From Clusia tigrina (taxonomy: Eukaryota > Arthropoda > Insecta > Diptera > Clusiidae), in contig OV050032.1 in assembly GCA_920105625.2 (NCBI GenBank), positions 115,490,542 to 115,554,541 of the forward strand: DNA of 64,000 bases, read 5' to 3'. The translations under genes and the position numbers were made by a program. The stretch's first letter is position 1, and each line of letters starts with the position of its first letter. The notes below the pieces were generated by a model. That model had not been told where the DNA came from and searched no databases. It worked only from the letters and a program-made list of their open reading frames with translations. Positions 1 through 13,170 of the stretch are shown one piece after another.

Positions 1-1210
1 ACTTCTATACGCTACGTCCTACACCTATCAAAGTTTGCAACATACAAATGCTTGTAACTTTTTACTGGAGCGTCATAAAACCTTGAAATTTTGTAACAAT
101 GATGTACCCGAGCCTCTTGTCAATTTAAGCTATCGCTCAAAGCTATGCTACCCTAGAGTCCCAAATCAAACATGGATAAAACTTCAAACGCCCCTAACTT
201 CTTTACGGTACGTCCTACACATATCAAAGTTTGCAACATACAAATGCTTGTAACTTTTTACTGGAGCGTCATAAAACATTGAAATTTTGTAACAATAAAG
301 TACTCGAGCATCTTGTCAATTTAAGCTATCGCTCAAAGCTATGCTACCCTTGAGTCCCAAATCAAACACTGATAAAACTTCAAATGACCCTAACTTCTAT
401 ACGGTACGTCCTACACCTATCAAAGTTTGCAACATACAAATGCTTGTAACTTTTTACTGGAGCGTCATAAAACCTTGAAATTTTGTAACAATAAAGTACT
501 CGAGCATCTTGTCAATTTAAGTTATCGCTCAAAGCTATGCTACCCTAGAGTCCCAAATCAAACACTGATAAAACTTCAAACGCCCCTAACTTCTTTACGG
601 TACGTCCTACACCTATCAAAGTTTGCAACATACAAATGCTTGTAACTTTTTACTGGAGCGTCATAAAACCTTGAACTTTTGTAACAATGAAGTATCCGAG
701 CCTCTTGTCAATTTAAGCTATCGTTCAAAGCTAAACTACCCTAGAGTCCCAAATCAAACACTGATAAAACTTCAAACGCCCCTAACTTCTTTACATTACG
801 TCCTACACCTATCAAAGTTTGCAACGTACAAATGCTTGTAAATTTTTACTGGAGCGTCATAAAACCTTGAAATTTTGTAACAATGAAGTACCCGAGCCTC
901 TTGTCAATTTAAGCCATCGCTCAAAGCTATGCTACCCTAGAGTCCCAAATCAAACACGGATAAAACTTCAAACGCCCCTAACTTCTATACGGTACGTCCT
1001 ACACCTATCAAAGTTTGCAACATACAAATGCTTGTAACTTTTTACTGGAGCGTCATAAAACCTTGAAATTTTGTAACTATAAAGTACTCGAGCCTCTTGT
1101 TAATTTAAGCTATCGCTCAAAACTATGCTACCCTAGAGTCCCAAATCAAACACTGATAAAACTTCAAACGCCCCTAACTTCTTTGCGGTACGTCCTACAC
1201 CTATCAAAGT

Positions 1211-3366
1211 TGGCAACATACAAATGCTTGTAACTTTTTACTGGAGCGTCATAAAACCTTGAAATTTTGTAACAATGAAGTACCCGAGCCTCTTGTCAAT
1301 TTAAGCTATCGGTCAAAGCTATGCTACGCTTGAGTCCCAAATCAAACACTGATAAAACTTCAAACGCCCCTAACTTCTATACGGTACGTCCTACACATAT
1401 CAAAGTTTGCAACATACAAATGCTTGTAACTTTTTACTGGAGCGTCATAAAACATTGAAATTTTGTAACAATAAAGTACTCGAGCATCTTGTCAATTTAA
1501 GCTATCGCTCAAAGCTATGCTACCCTTGAGTCCCAAATCAAACACTGATAAAACTTCAAATGGCCCTAACTTCTATACGGTACGTCCTACACCTATCAAA
1601 GTTTGCAACATACAAATGCTTGTAACTTTTTACTGGAGCGTCATAAAACCTTGAAATTTTGTAACAATAAAGTACTCGAGCATCTTGTCAATTTAAGTTA
1701 TCGCTCAAAGCTATGCTACCCTAGAGTCCCAAATCAAACACTGATAAAACTTCAAACGCCCCTAACTTCTTTACGGTACGTCCTACACCTATCAAAGTTT
1801 GCAACATACAAATGCTTGTAACTTTTTTCTGGAGCGTCATAAAACCATGAAATTTTGTAACGATAAAGTACCCGAGCCTCTTGTCAATTTAAGCCATCGC
1901 TCAAAGCTATGCTACCCTTGAGACCCAAATCAAACACTGATAAAACTTCAAATGGCCCTAACTTCTATACGGTACGTCCTACACCTATCAAAGTTTGCAA
2001 CATACAAATGCTTGTAACTTTTTACTGGAGCGTCATAAAACCTTGAAATTTTGTAACAATGATGTACCCGAGCCTCTTGTCAATTTAAGCTATCGGTCAA
2101 AGCTATGCTACGCTTGAGTCCCAAATCAAACACTGATAAAACTTCAAACGCCCCTAACTTCTATACGGTACGTCCTACACATATCAAAGTTTGCAACATA
2201 CAAATGCTTGTAACTTTTTACTGGAGCGTCATAAAACATTGAAATTTTGTAACAATAAAGTACTCGAGCATCTTGTCAATTTAAGCTATCGCTCAAAGCT
2301 ATGCTACCCTTGAGTCCCAAATCAAACACTGATAAAACTTCAAATGGCCCTAACTTCTATACGGTACGTCCTACACCTATCAAAGTTTGCAACATACAAA
2401 TGCTTGTAACTTTTTACTGGAGCGTCATAAAACCTTGAAATTTTGTAACAATAAAGTACTCGAGCATCTTGTCAATTTAAGTTATCGCTCAAAGCTATGC
2501 TACCCTAGAGTCCCAAATCAAACACTGATAAAACTTCAAACGCCCCTAACTTCTTTACGGTACGTCCTACACCTATCAAAGTTTGCAACATACAAATGCT
2601 TGTAACTTTTTTCTGGAGCGTCATAAAACCATGAAATTTTGTAACGATAAAGTACCCGAGCCTCTTGTCAATTTAAGCCATCGCTCAAAGCTATGCTACC
2701 CTTGAGACCCAAATCAAACACTGATAAAACTTCAAATGGCCCTAACTTCTATACGGTACGTCCTACACCTATCAAAGTTTGCAACATACAAATGCTTGTA
2801 ACTTTTTACTGGAGCGTCATAAAACCTTGAAATTTTGTAACAATGATGTACCCGAGCCTCTTGTCAATTTAAGCTATCGCTCAAAGCTATGCTACCCTAG
2901 AGTCCCAAATCAAACATGGATAAAACTTCAAACGCCCCTAACTTCTTTACGGTACGTCCTACGCATATCAAAGTTTGCAACATACAAATGCTTGTAACTT
3001 TTTACTGGAGCGTCATAAAACATTGAAATTTTGTAACAATAAAGTACTCGAGCATCTTGTCAATTTAAGCTATCGCTCAAAGCTATGCTACCCTTGAGTC
3101 CCAAATCAAACACTGATAAAACTTCAAATGGCCCTAACTTCTATACGGTACGTCCTACACCTATCAAAGTTTGCAACATACAAATGCTTGTAACTTTTTA
3201 CTGGAGCGTCATAAAACCTTGAAATTTTGTAACAATAAAGTACTCGAGCATCTTGTCAATTTAAGTTATCGCTCAAAGCTATGCTACCCTAGAGTCCCAA
3301 ATCAAACACTGATAAAACTTCAAACGCCCCTAACTTCTTTACGGTACGTCCTACACCTATCAAAGT
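1211..3366 (+). repeat. Tetrameric higher-order repeat, 784 bp
   Basis: Units beginning near 1211, 1995 and 2779 repeat the same order of four monomer types at 784-bp (4 x 196) spacing. The order is: a GA[A/T]GTACCCGAG monomer; a monomer with AAAACATTGAAA; a CTCGAGCATC monomer with AAGTTATCGC; and a monomer with ACTTTTTTCTGG and AACCATGAAA. The third unit breaks the order at 3367, where a different monomer type (TTGAACTTTTG) follows. The same first three types also occur in order at 35-623 and, beyond the gap, from 4939. Confidence 0.75.
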
Positions 3367-4044
3367 TTGCAACATACAAATGCTTGTAAATTTTTACTGG
3401 AGCGTCATAAAACCTTGAACTTTTGTAACAATGAAGTATCCGAGCCTCTTGTCAATTTAAGCTATCGCTCAAAGCTAAACTACCCTAGAGTCCCAAATCA
3501 AACACTGATAAAACTTCAAACGCCCCTAACTTCTTTACATTACGTCCTACACCTATAAAAGTTTGCAACGTACAAATGCTTGTAAATTTTTACTGGAGCG
3601 TCATAAAACCTTGAAATTTTGTAACAATGAAGTACCCGAGCCTCTTGTCAATTTAAGCCATCGCTCAAAGCTATTCTACCCTAGAGTCCCAAATCAAACA
3701 CGGATAAAACTTCAAACGCCCCTAACTTCTATACGGTACGTCCTACACCTATCAAAGTTTGCAACATACAAATGCTTGTAACTTTTTACTGGAGCGTCAT
3801 AAAACCTTGAAATTTTGTAACGATAAAGTACCCGAGCCTCTTGTCAATTTAAGCCATCGCTCAAAGCTATGCTACCCTTGAGACCCAAATCAAACACTGA
3901 TAAAACTTCAAATGGCCCTAACTTCTATACGGTACGTCCTACACCTATCAAAGTTTGCAACATACAAATGCTTGTAACTTTTTACTGGAGCGTCATAAAA
4001 CCTTGAAATTTTGTAACAATGATGTACCCGAGCCTCTTGTCAAT

Positions 4045-4244
4045 NNNNNNNNNNNNNNNNNNNNNNNNNNNNNNNNNNNNNNNNNNNNNNNNNNNNNNNN
4101 NNNNNNNNNNNNNNNNNNNNNNNNNNNNNNNNNNNNNNNNNNNNNNNNNNNNNNNNNNNNNNNNNNNNNNNNNNNNNNNNNNNNNNNNNNNNNNNNNNNN
4201 NNNNNNNNNNNNNNNNNNNNNNNNNNNNNNNNNNNNNNNNNNNN
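4045..4244. other. Assembly gap, 200 N
   Basis: A run of exactly 200 N, almost certainly a placeholder length. The flanks are in perfect monomer phase if the Ns are removed: 3955-4044 matches 1995-2084 at an offset of 1960 bp, and sequence from 4245 matches that from 2085 at 2160 bp (1960 + 200). The missing length is therefore zero or a whole number of monomers, not 200 bp. Stop-free stretches that span the Ns are meaningless. Confidence 0.99.
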
Positions 4245-5940
4245 TTAAGCTATCGGTCAAAGCTATGCTACGCTTGAGTCCCAAATCAAACACTGATAAA
4301 ACTTCAAACGCCCCTAACTTCTATACGGTACGTCCTACACATATCAAAGTTTGCAACATACAAATGCTTGTAACTTTTTACTGGAGCGTCATAAAACATT
4401 GAAATTTTGTAACAATAAAGTACTCGAGCATCTTGTCAATTTAAGCTATCGCTCAAAGCTATGCTACCCTTGAGTCCCAAATCAAACACTGATAAAACTT
4501 CAAATGGCCCTAACTTCTATACGGTACGTCCTACACCTATCAAAGTTTGCAACATACAAATGCTTGTAACTTTTTACTGGAGCGTCATAAAACCTTGAAA
4601 TTTTGTAACAATAAAGTACTCGAGCATCTTGTCAATTTAAGTTATCGCTCAAAGCTATGCTACCCTAGAGTCCCAAATCAAACACTGATAAAACTTCAAA
4701 CGCCCCTAACTTCTTTACGGTACGTCCTACACCTATCAAAGTTTGCAACATACAAATGCTTGTAACTTTTTTCTGGAGCGTCATAAAACCATGAAATTTT
4801 GTAACGATAAAGTACCCGAGCCTCTTGTCAATTTAAGCCATCGCTCAAAGCTATGCTACCCTTGAGACCCAAATCAAACACTGATAAAACTTCAAATGGC
4901 CCTAACTTCTATACGGTACGTCCTACACCTATCAAAGTTTGCAACATACAAATGCTTGTAACTTTTTACTGGAGCGTCATAAAACCTTGAAATTTTGTAA
5001 CAATGATGTACCCGAGCCTCTTGTCAATTTAAGCTATCGCTCAAAGCTATGCTACCCTAGAGTCCCAAATCAAACATGGATAAAACTTCAAACGCCCCTA
5101 ACTTCTTTACGGTACGTCCTACGCATATCAAAGTTTGCAACATACAAATGCTTGTAACTTTTTACTGGAGCGTCATAAAACATTGAAATTTTGTAACAAT
5201 AAAGTACTCGAGCATCTTGTCAATTTAAGCTATCGCTCAAAGCTATGCTACCCTTGAGTCCCAAATCAAACACTGATAAAACTTCAAATGGCCCTAACTT
5301 CTATACGGTACGTCCTACACCTATCAAAGTTTGCAACATACAAATGCTTGTAACTTTTTACTGGAGCGTCATAAAACCTTGAAATTTTGTAACAATAAAG
5401 TACTCGAGCATCTTGTCAATTTAAGTTATCGCTCAAAGCTATGCTACCCTAGAGTCCCAAATCAAACACTGATAAAACTTCAAACGCCCCTAACTTCTTT
5501 ACGGTACGTCCTACACCTATCAAAGTTTGCAACATACAAATGCTTGTAACTTTTTACTGGAGCGTCATAAAACCTTGAACTTTTGTAACAATGAAGTATC
5601 CGAGCCTCTTGTCAATTTAAGCTATCGCTCAAAGCTAAACTACCCTAGAGTCCCAAATCAAACACTGATAAAACTTCAAACGCCCCTAACTTCTTTACAT
5701 TACGTCCTACACCTATAAAAGTTTGCAACGTACAAATGCTTGTAAATTTTTACTGGAGCGTCATAAAACCTTGAAATTTTGTAACAATGAAGTACCCGAG
5801 CCTCTTGTCAATTTAAGCCATCGCTCAAAGCTATTCTACCCTAGAGTCCCAAATCAAACACGGATAAAACTTCAAACGCCCCTAACTTCTATACGGTACG
5901 TCCTACACCTATCAAAGTTTGCAACATACAAATGCTTGTA
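4245..5940 (+). repeat. Near-identical copy of 2085-3780 across the gap
   Basis: Sequence from 4245 to about 5940 repeats 2085-3780 monomer by monomer. Shared rare variants include TTACATTACG, CTATAAAAGTTTGC, AAAGCTATTCTACC and CTACGCATATC. By eye I noted one difference, TGTAAATTTTTAC at 3390 against TGTAACTTTTTAC at 5550. After 5941 the copies diverge. Because this copy starts exactly at the gap edge, it may be a real 10-monomer duplication or overlapping contigs placed end to end. Confidence 0.8.
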
Positions 5941-6060
5941 ACTTTTTACTGGAGCGTCATAAAACCTTGAAATTTTGTAACAATAAAGTACTCGAGCCTC
6001 TTGTCAATTTAAGCTATCGCTCAAAACTATGCTACCCTAGAGTCCCAAATCAAACACTGA

Positions 6061-9000
6061 TAAAACTTCAAACGCCCCTAACTTCTTTGCGGTACGTCCT
6101 ACACCTATCAAAGTTGGCAACATACAAATGCTTGTAACTTTTTACTGGAGCGTCATAAAACCTTGAAATTTTGTAACAATGAAGTACCCGAGCCTCTTGT
6201 CAATTTAAGCTATCGGTCAAAGCTATACTACGCTTGAGTCCCAAATCAAACACTGATAAAACTTCAAACGCCCCTAACTTCTATACGGTACGTCCTACAC
6301 CTATCAAAGTTGGCAACATTCAAATGCTTGTAACTTTTTACTGGAGCGTCATAAAACCTTGAAATTTTGTAACAATAAAGTACTCGAGCCTCTTGTCAAT
6401 TTAAGCCATCGCTCAAAGCTATGCTACCCTAGAGTCCAAAATCAAACACTGATAAAACTTCAAATGCCCCTAACTTCTTTACGGTACGTCCTACACCTAT
6501 CAAAGTTGGCAACATTCAAATGCTTGTAACTTTTTACTGGAGCGTCATAAAACCTTGAAATTTTCTAACAATAAAGTACTCGAGCATCTTGTCAATTTAA
6601 GCTATCGCTCAAAGCTATGCTACCCTTGAGTCCCAAATCAAACACTGATAAAACTTCAAACGCCCCTAACTTCTTTACGGTACGTCCTACACCCATCAAA
6701 GTTTGCAACATACAAATGCTTGTATCTTTTTACTGGAGCGTCATAAAACCTTGAAATTTTGTAACAATAAAGTATCCGAGCCTCTTGTCAATTTAAGCTA
6801 TCGCTCAAAGCTATGCTACCCTTGAGTCCCAAATTAAACACTGATAAAACTTCAAATGGCCCTAATTTCTGTACGGTACGTCCTACACCTATCAAAGCTT
6901 GCAACATACAAATGCTTGTAACTTTTTACTGGAGCGTCATAAAACCTTGAAATTTTGTAACAATAAAGTACTCGAGCCTCTTGTCAATTTATGCCATCGC
7001 TCAAAGCTATGCTACCCTTGAGTCCCAAATCAAACACTGATAAAACTTCAAATGGCCCTAACTTCTATACGGTACGTCTTACACCTATCAAAGTTTGCAA
7101 CATACAAATGCTTGTAACTTTTTACTGGAGCGTCATAAAACACTGAAATTTTGTAACAATAAAATACTCGAGCCTCTTGTCAATTTAGGCCATCGCTCAA
7201 AGCTATATTACCCTTGAGTCCCAAATCAAACATTGATAAAACTTCAAACGCCCCTAACTTCTTTACGGTACGTCCTACACCTATCAAAGTTTGCAACATA
7301 CAAATGCTTGTAACTTTTTACTGGAGCGTCATAAAACCTTGAAATTTTGTAACAATAAAGTACCCGAGCCTCTTGTCAATTTAAGCTATCGCTCAAAGCT
7401 ATGCTACCCTTGAGTCCCAAATCAAACACTGATAAAACTTCAAATGGCCCTAACTTCTATACGGTACGTCCTACACCTATCAAAGTTTGCAACATACAAA
7501 TGCTTGTAACTTTTTACTGGAGCATCATAAAACCTTGAAATTTTGCAACAATAAAGTACTCGAGCCTCTTGTCAATTTAAGCCATCGCTCAAAGCTATGC
7601 TACCCTAGAGTCCCAAATCAAACACTGATAAAACTTCAAACGCCCCTAACTTCTTTACGGTACGTCCTACACCTATCAAAGTTGGCAACATACAAATGCT
7701 TGTAACTTTTTACTGGAGCGTCATAAAACTTTGAAATTTTGTAACAATAAAGAACCCGAGCCTCTTGTCAATTTAAGCTATCGCTCAAAGCTATGCTACC
7801 CTAGAGTCCCAAATCAAACACTGATAAAACTTCAAATGGACCCAACTTCTATGCGGTACGTCCTACACCCATCAAAGTTTGCAACATACAAATGCTTGTA
7901 ACTTTTTACTGGAGCGTCATAAAACCTTGACATTTTTTAATAATAAAGTACTCGAGCCTCTTGTCAATTTTGGCCATGGCTCAAAGCTATGCTACCCTAG
8001 AGTCCCAAATCAAACACTGATAAAACTTCAAACGCCCCTAACTTCTAAACGGTGGTGTCCTACACCTATCAAAGTTTGCAACATACAAATGCTTGTAACT
8101 TTTTACTGGAGCGTCATAAAAAATTGAAATTTTGTAACAATAAAGTACTCGAGCCTCTTGTCAATTTAAGTTTCGCTCAAAGCTATGCTACCCCAGAGTC
8201 CCAAATCAAACACTGATAAAACTTCAAATGGCTCTAACTTCTATACGGTACGTCCTACACCTATCAAAGTTTGCAACTTACAAATGCTTGTAACGTTTTA
8301 CTGGAGCGTCATAAAACATTGAAATTTTGTAACAATAAAGTACTCGAGCCTCTTGTCAATTTAAGTTATGGGTCAAAGCTATGCTACCCTTGAGTCCCAA
8401 ATCAAACACTGATAAAACATCAAATGGCCCTAACTTCTATACGGTACGTCCTACACCTATCAAAGTTTGCAACATACAAATGCTTGTAACTTTTTACTGG
8501 AGCGTCATAAAACCTTGAAATTTTGTAACAATGAAGTACCCGAGCCTCTTGTCAATTTAAGCTATCGGTCAAAGCTATGCTACGCTTGAGTCCCAAATCA
8601 AACACTGATAAAACTTCAAACGCCCCTAACTTCTTTACGGTACGTCCTACACTTATCAAAGTTTGCAAAATACAAATGCTTGTAACTTTTTACTGGAGCA
8701 TCATAAAACCTTGAAATTTTGTAACAATGAAGTACCCGAGCCTCTTGTCAATTTAAGCTATCGCTCAAAGCTATGCTACCCTAGAGTCCCAAATCAAACA
8801 CTGATAAAACTTCAATTGGCCCTAACTTCTTTACGGTACGTCCTACACCTATCAAAGTTTCCAACATACAAATGCTTGTAACTTTTTATTGGAGCGTCAT
8901 AAAACCTTGAAATTTTGTAACAATAAAGTACTCGAGCATCTTGTCAATTTAAGTTATCGCTCAAAGCTATGCTACCCTAGAGTCCCAAATCAAACACTGG

Positions 9001-9392
9001 TAAAACTTCAAACGCCCCTAACTTCTTTACTGTACGTCCTACACCTATCAAAGTTGGCAGCATACAAATGCTTGTAACTTTTTACTGGAGCGTCATAAAA
9101 CCTTGAAATTTTGTAACAATGATGTACCCGAGCCTCTTGTCAATTTAAGCTATCGCTCAAAGCTATGCTACCCTAGAGTCCCAAATCAATCACTGATAAA
9201 ACTTCAAAAGCCCCTAACTTCTTTACGGTACGTCCTACACATATCAAAGTTTGCAACATACAAATGCTTGTAACTTTTTACTGGAGCGTGATAAAACATT
9301 GAAATTTTGTAACAATAAAGTACTCGAGCATCTTGTCAATTTAAGCTATCGCTCAAAGCTATGCTACCCTTGAGTCCCAAATCAAACACTGA
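6061..9392 (+). repeat. 17-monomer unit, copy 1 (3332 bp)
   Basis: First of two directly adjacent 3332-bp units (17 x 196). Private variants found at matching places in both copies include CTTTGCGGTACG, GAGTCCAAAATC, TTTTCTAACAAT, TGTATCTTTTTAC, AATTTCTGTACGG, CATTTTTTAATAAT, TTTGGCCATGGC and the 1-bp insertion in CTAAACGGTGGTGTCC. I noted about ten differences between copies, including a 1-bp deletion near 8169 here (AAGTTTCGCTC). The start is placed between 6041 and 6061, where matching begins. Confidence 0.85.
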
Positions 9393-12300
9393 TAAAACTT
9401 CAAACGCCCCTAACTTCTTTGCGGTACGTCCTACACCTATCAAAGTTGGCAACATACAAATGCTTGTAACTTTTTACTGGAGCGTCATAAAACCTTGAAA
9501 TTTTGTAACAATGAAGTACCCGAGCCTCTTGTCAATTTAAGCTATCGGTCAAAGCTATGCTACGCTTGAGTCCCAAATCAAACACTGATAAAACTTCAAA
9601 CGCCCCTAACTTCTATACGGTACGTCCTACACCTATCAAAGTTGGCAACATTCAAATGCTTGTAACTTTTTACTGGAGCGTCATAAAACCTTGAAATTTT
9701 GTAACAATAAAGTACTCGAGCCTCTTGTCAATTTAAGCCATCGCTCAAAGCTATGCTACCCTAGAGTCCAAAATCAAACACTGATAAAACTTCAAATGCC
9801 CCTAACTTCTTTACGGTACGTCCTACACCTATCAAAGTTGGCAACATTCAAATGCTTGTAACTTTTTACTGGAGCGTCATAAAACCTTGAAATTTTCTAA
9901 CAATAAAGTACTCGAGCATCTTGTCAATTTAAGCTATCGCTCAAAGCTATGCTACCCTTGAGTCCCAAATCAAACACTGATAAAACTTCAAACGCCCCTA
10001 ACTTCTTTACGGTACGTCCTACACCCATCAAAGTTTGCAACATACAAATGCTTGTATCTTTTTACTGGAGCGTCATAAAACCTTGAAATTTTGTAACAAT
10101 AAAGTATCCGAGCCTCTTGTCAATTTAAGCTATCGCTCAAAGCTATGCTACCCTTGAGTCCCAAATTAAACACTGATAAAACTTCAAATGGCCCTAATTT
10201 CTGTACGGTACGTCCTACACCTATCAAAGCTTGCAACATACAAATGCTTGTAACTTTTTACTGGAGCGTCATAAAACCTTGAAATTTTGTAACAATAAAG
10301 TACTCGAGCCTCTTGTCAATTTATGCCATCGCTCAAAGCTATGCTACCCTTGAGTCCCAAATCAAACACTGATAAAACTTCAAATGGCCCTAACTTCTAT
10401 ACGGTACGTCCTACACCTATCAAAGTTTGCAACATACAAATGCTTGTAACTTTTTACTGGAGCGTCATAAAACACTGAAATTTTGTAAAAATAAAATACT
10501 CGAGCCTCTTGTCAATTTAGGCCATCGCTCAAAGCTATATTACCCTTGAGTCCCAAATCAAACATTGATAAAACTTCAAACGCCCCTAACTTCTTTACGG
10601 TACGTCCTACACCTATCAAAGTTTGCAACATACAAATGCTTGTAACTTTTTACTGGAGCGTCATAAAACCTTGAAATTTTGTAACAATAAAGTACCCGAG
10701 CCTCTTGTCAATTTAAGCTATCGCTCAAAGCTATGCTACCCTTGAGTCCCAAATCAAACACTGATAAAACTTCAAATGGCCCTAACTTCTATACGGTACG
10801 TCCTACACCTATCAAAGTTTGCAACATACAAATGCTTGTAACTTTTTACTGGAGCATCATAAAACCTTGAAATTTTGCAACAATAAAGTACTCGAGCCTC
10901 TTGTCAATTTAAGCCATCGCTCAAAGCTATGCTACCCTAGAGTCCCAAATCAAACACTGATAAAACTTCAAACGCCCCTAACTTCTTTACGGTACGTCCT
11001 ACACCTATCAAAGTTGGCAACATACAAATGCTTGTAACTTTTTACTGGAGCGTCATAAAACTTTGAAATTTTGTAACAATAAAGAACCCGAGCCTCTTGT
11101 CAATTTAAGCTATCGCTCAAAGCTATGCTACCCTAGAGTCCCAAATCAAACACTGATAAAACTTCAAATGGACCCAACTTCTATACGGTACGTCCTACAC
11201 CCATCAAAGTTTGCAACATACAAATGCTTGTAACTTTTTACTGGAGCGTCATAAAACCTTGACATTTTTTAATAATAAAGTACTCGAGCCTCTTGTCAAT
11301 TTTGGCCATGGCTCAAAGCTATGCTACCCTAGAGTCCCAAATCAAACACTGATAAAACTTCAAACGCCCCTAACTTCTAAACGGTGGTGTCCTACACCTA
11401 TCAAAGTTTTCAACATACAAATGCTTGTAACTTTTTACTGGAGCGTCATAAAAAATTGAAATTTTGTAACAATAAAGTACTCGAGCCTCTTGTCAATTTA
11501 AGCTATCGCTCAAAGCTATGCTACCCCAGAGTCCCAAATCAAACACTGATAAAACTTCAAATGGCTCTAACTTCTATACGGTACGTCCTACACCTATCAA
11601 AGTTTGCAACTTACAAATGCTTGTAACTTTTTACTGGAGCGTCATAAAACATTGAAATTTTGTAACAATAAAGTACTCGAGCCTCTTGTCAATTTAAGTT
11701 ATGGGTCAAAGCTATGCTACCCTTGAGTCCCAAATCAAACACTGATAAAACATCAAATGGCCCTAACTTCTATACGGTACGTCCTACACCTATCAAAGTT
11801 TGCAACATACAAATGCTTGTAACTTTTTACTGGAGCGTCATAAAACCTTGAAATTTTGTAACAATGAAGTACCCGAGCCTCTTGTCAATTTAAGCTATCG
11901 GTCAAAGCTATGCTACGCTTGAGTCCCAAATCAAACACTGATAAAACTTCAAACGCCCCTAACTTCTTTACGGTACGTCCTACACTTATCAAAGTTTGCA
12001 AAATACAAATGCTTGTAACTTTTTACTGGAGCATCATAAAACCTTGAAATTTTGTAACAATGAAGTACCCGAGCCTCTTGTCAATTTAAGCTATCGCTCA
12101 AAGCTATGCTACCCTAGAGTCCCAAATCAAACACTGATAAAACTTCAATTGGCCCTAACTTCTTTACGGTACGTCCTACACCTATCAAAGTTTCCAACAT
12201 ACAAATGCTTGTAACTTTTTATTGGAGCGTCATAAAACCTTGAAATTTTGTAACAATAAAGTACTCGAGCATCTTGTCAATTTAAGTTATCGCTCAAAGC

Positions 12301-12725
12301 AATGCTACCCTAGAGTCCCAAATCAAACACTGGTAAAACTTCAAACGCCCCTAACTTCTTTACTGTACGTCCTACACCTATCAAAGTTGGCAGCATACAA
12401 ATGCTTGTAACTTTTTACTGGAGCGTCATAAAACCTTGAAATTTTGTAACAATGATGTACCCGAGCCTCTTGTCAATTTAAGCTATCGCTCAAAGCTATG
12501 CTACCCTAGAGTCCCAAATCAATCACTGATAAAACTTCAAAAGCCCCTAACTTCTTTACGGTACGTCCTACACATATCAAAGTTTGCAACATACAAATGC
12601 TTGTAACTTTTTACTGGAGCGTCATAAAACATTGAAATTTTGTAACAATAAAGTACTCGAGCATCTTGTCAATTTAAGCTATCGCTCAAAGCTATGCTAC
12701 CCTTGAGTCCCAAATCAAACACTGA
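9393..12725 (+). repeat. 17-monomer unit, copy 2 (3333 bp)
   Basis: Second tandem copy of the unit at 6061-9392, offset 3332 bp and then 3333 bp after the 1-bp deletion of copy 1. Differences seen include CAAAGTTTTCAAC here against CAAAGTTTGCAAC near 8066, and AAAGCAATGC near 12298 against AAAGCTATGC. Similarity stops near 12728, where CAAATGGCCC replaces CAAACGCCCC. The high identity and adjacency indicate a recent tandem duplication by unequal exchange, if the assembly is correct. Confidence 0.85.
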
Positions 12726-13170
12726 TAAAACTTCAAATGGCCCTAACTTCTATACGGTACGTCCTACACCTATCAAAGTTTGCAACATACAAATGCTTGT
12801 AACTTTTTACTGGAGCGTCATAAAACCTTTAAATTTTGTAACAATAAAGTACTCGAGCATCTTGTCAATTTAAGTTATCGCTCAAAGCTATGCTACCCTT
12901 GAGTCCCAAATCAAACACTGATAAAACTTCAAATGGCCCTAACTTCTATACGGTACGTCCTACACATATCAAATTTGCAACATACAAATGCTTGTTACTT
13001 TTTACTGGAGCGTCATAAAACATTGAAATTTTGTAACAATAAAGTACTCGAGCATCTTGTCAATTTAAGTTATCGCTCAACGCTATGCTACGCTTGAGTC
13101 CCAAAACAAATACTGATAAAACTTCAAATGGCCCTAACTTCTATACGGTACGTCCTACACCTATCAAAGT

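Noticed and set aside
35..253. Stop-free stretch of about 72 codons starting at an ATG in most monomers, on the strand of the repeat, as a possible conserved small protein family
   Set aside because: The length (219 bp) exceeds the monomer (196 bp, not a multiple of 3), so each copy overlaps the next by 23 bp in another frame. Changes between copies include many amino-acid replacements, and many monomers lose the ATG or gain a stop. Conservation is explained by the repeat itself. No promoter, Kozak context, intron signal or related protein is recognised.
3955..4402. Open frames running through the N gap on both strands
   Set aside because: They exist only because unknown bases are read as non-stop codons.
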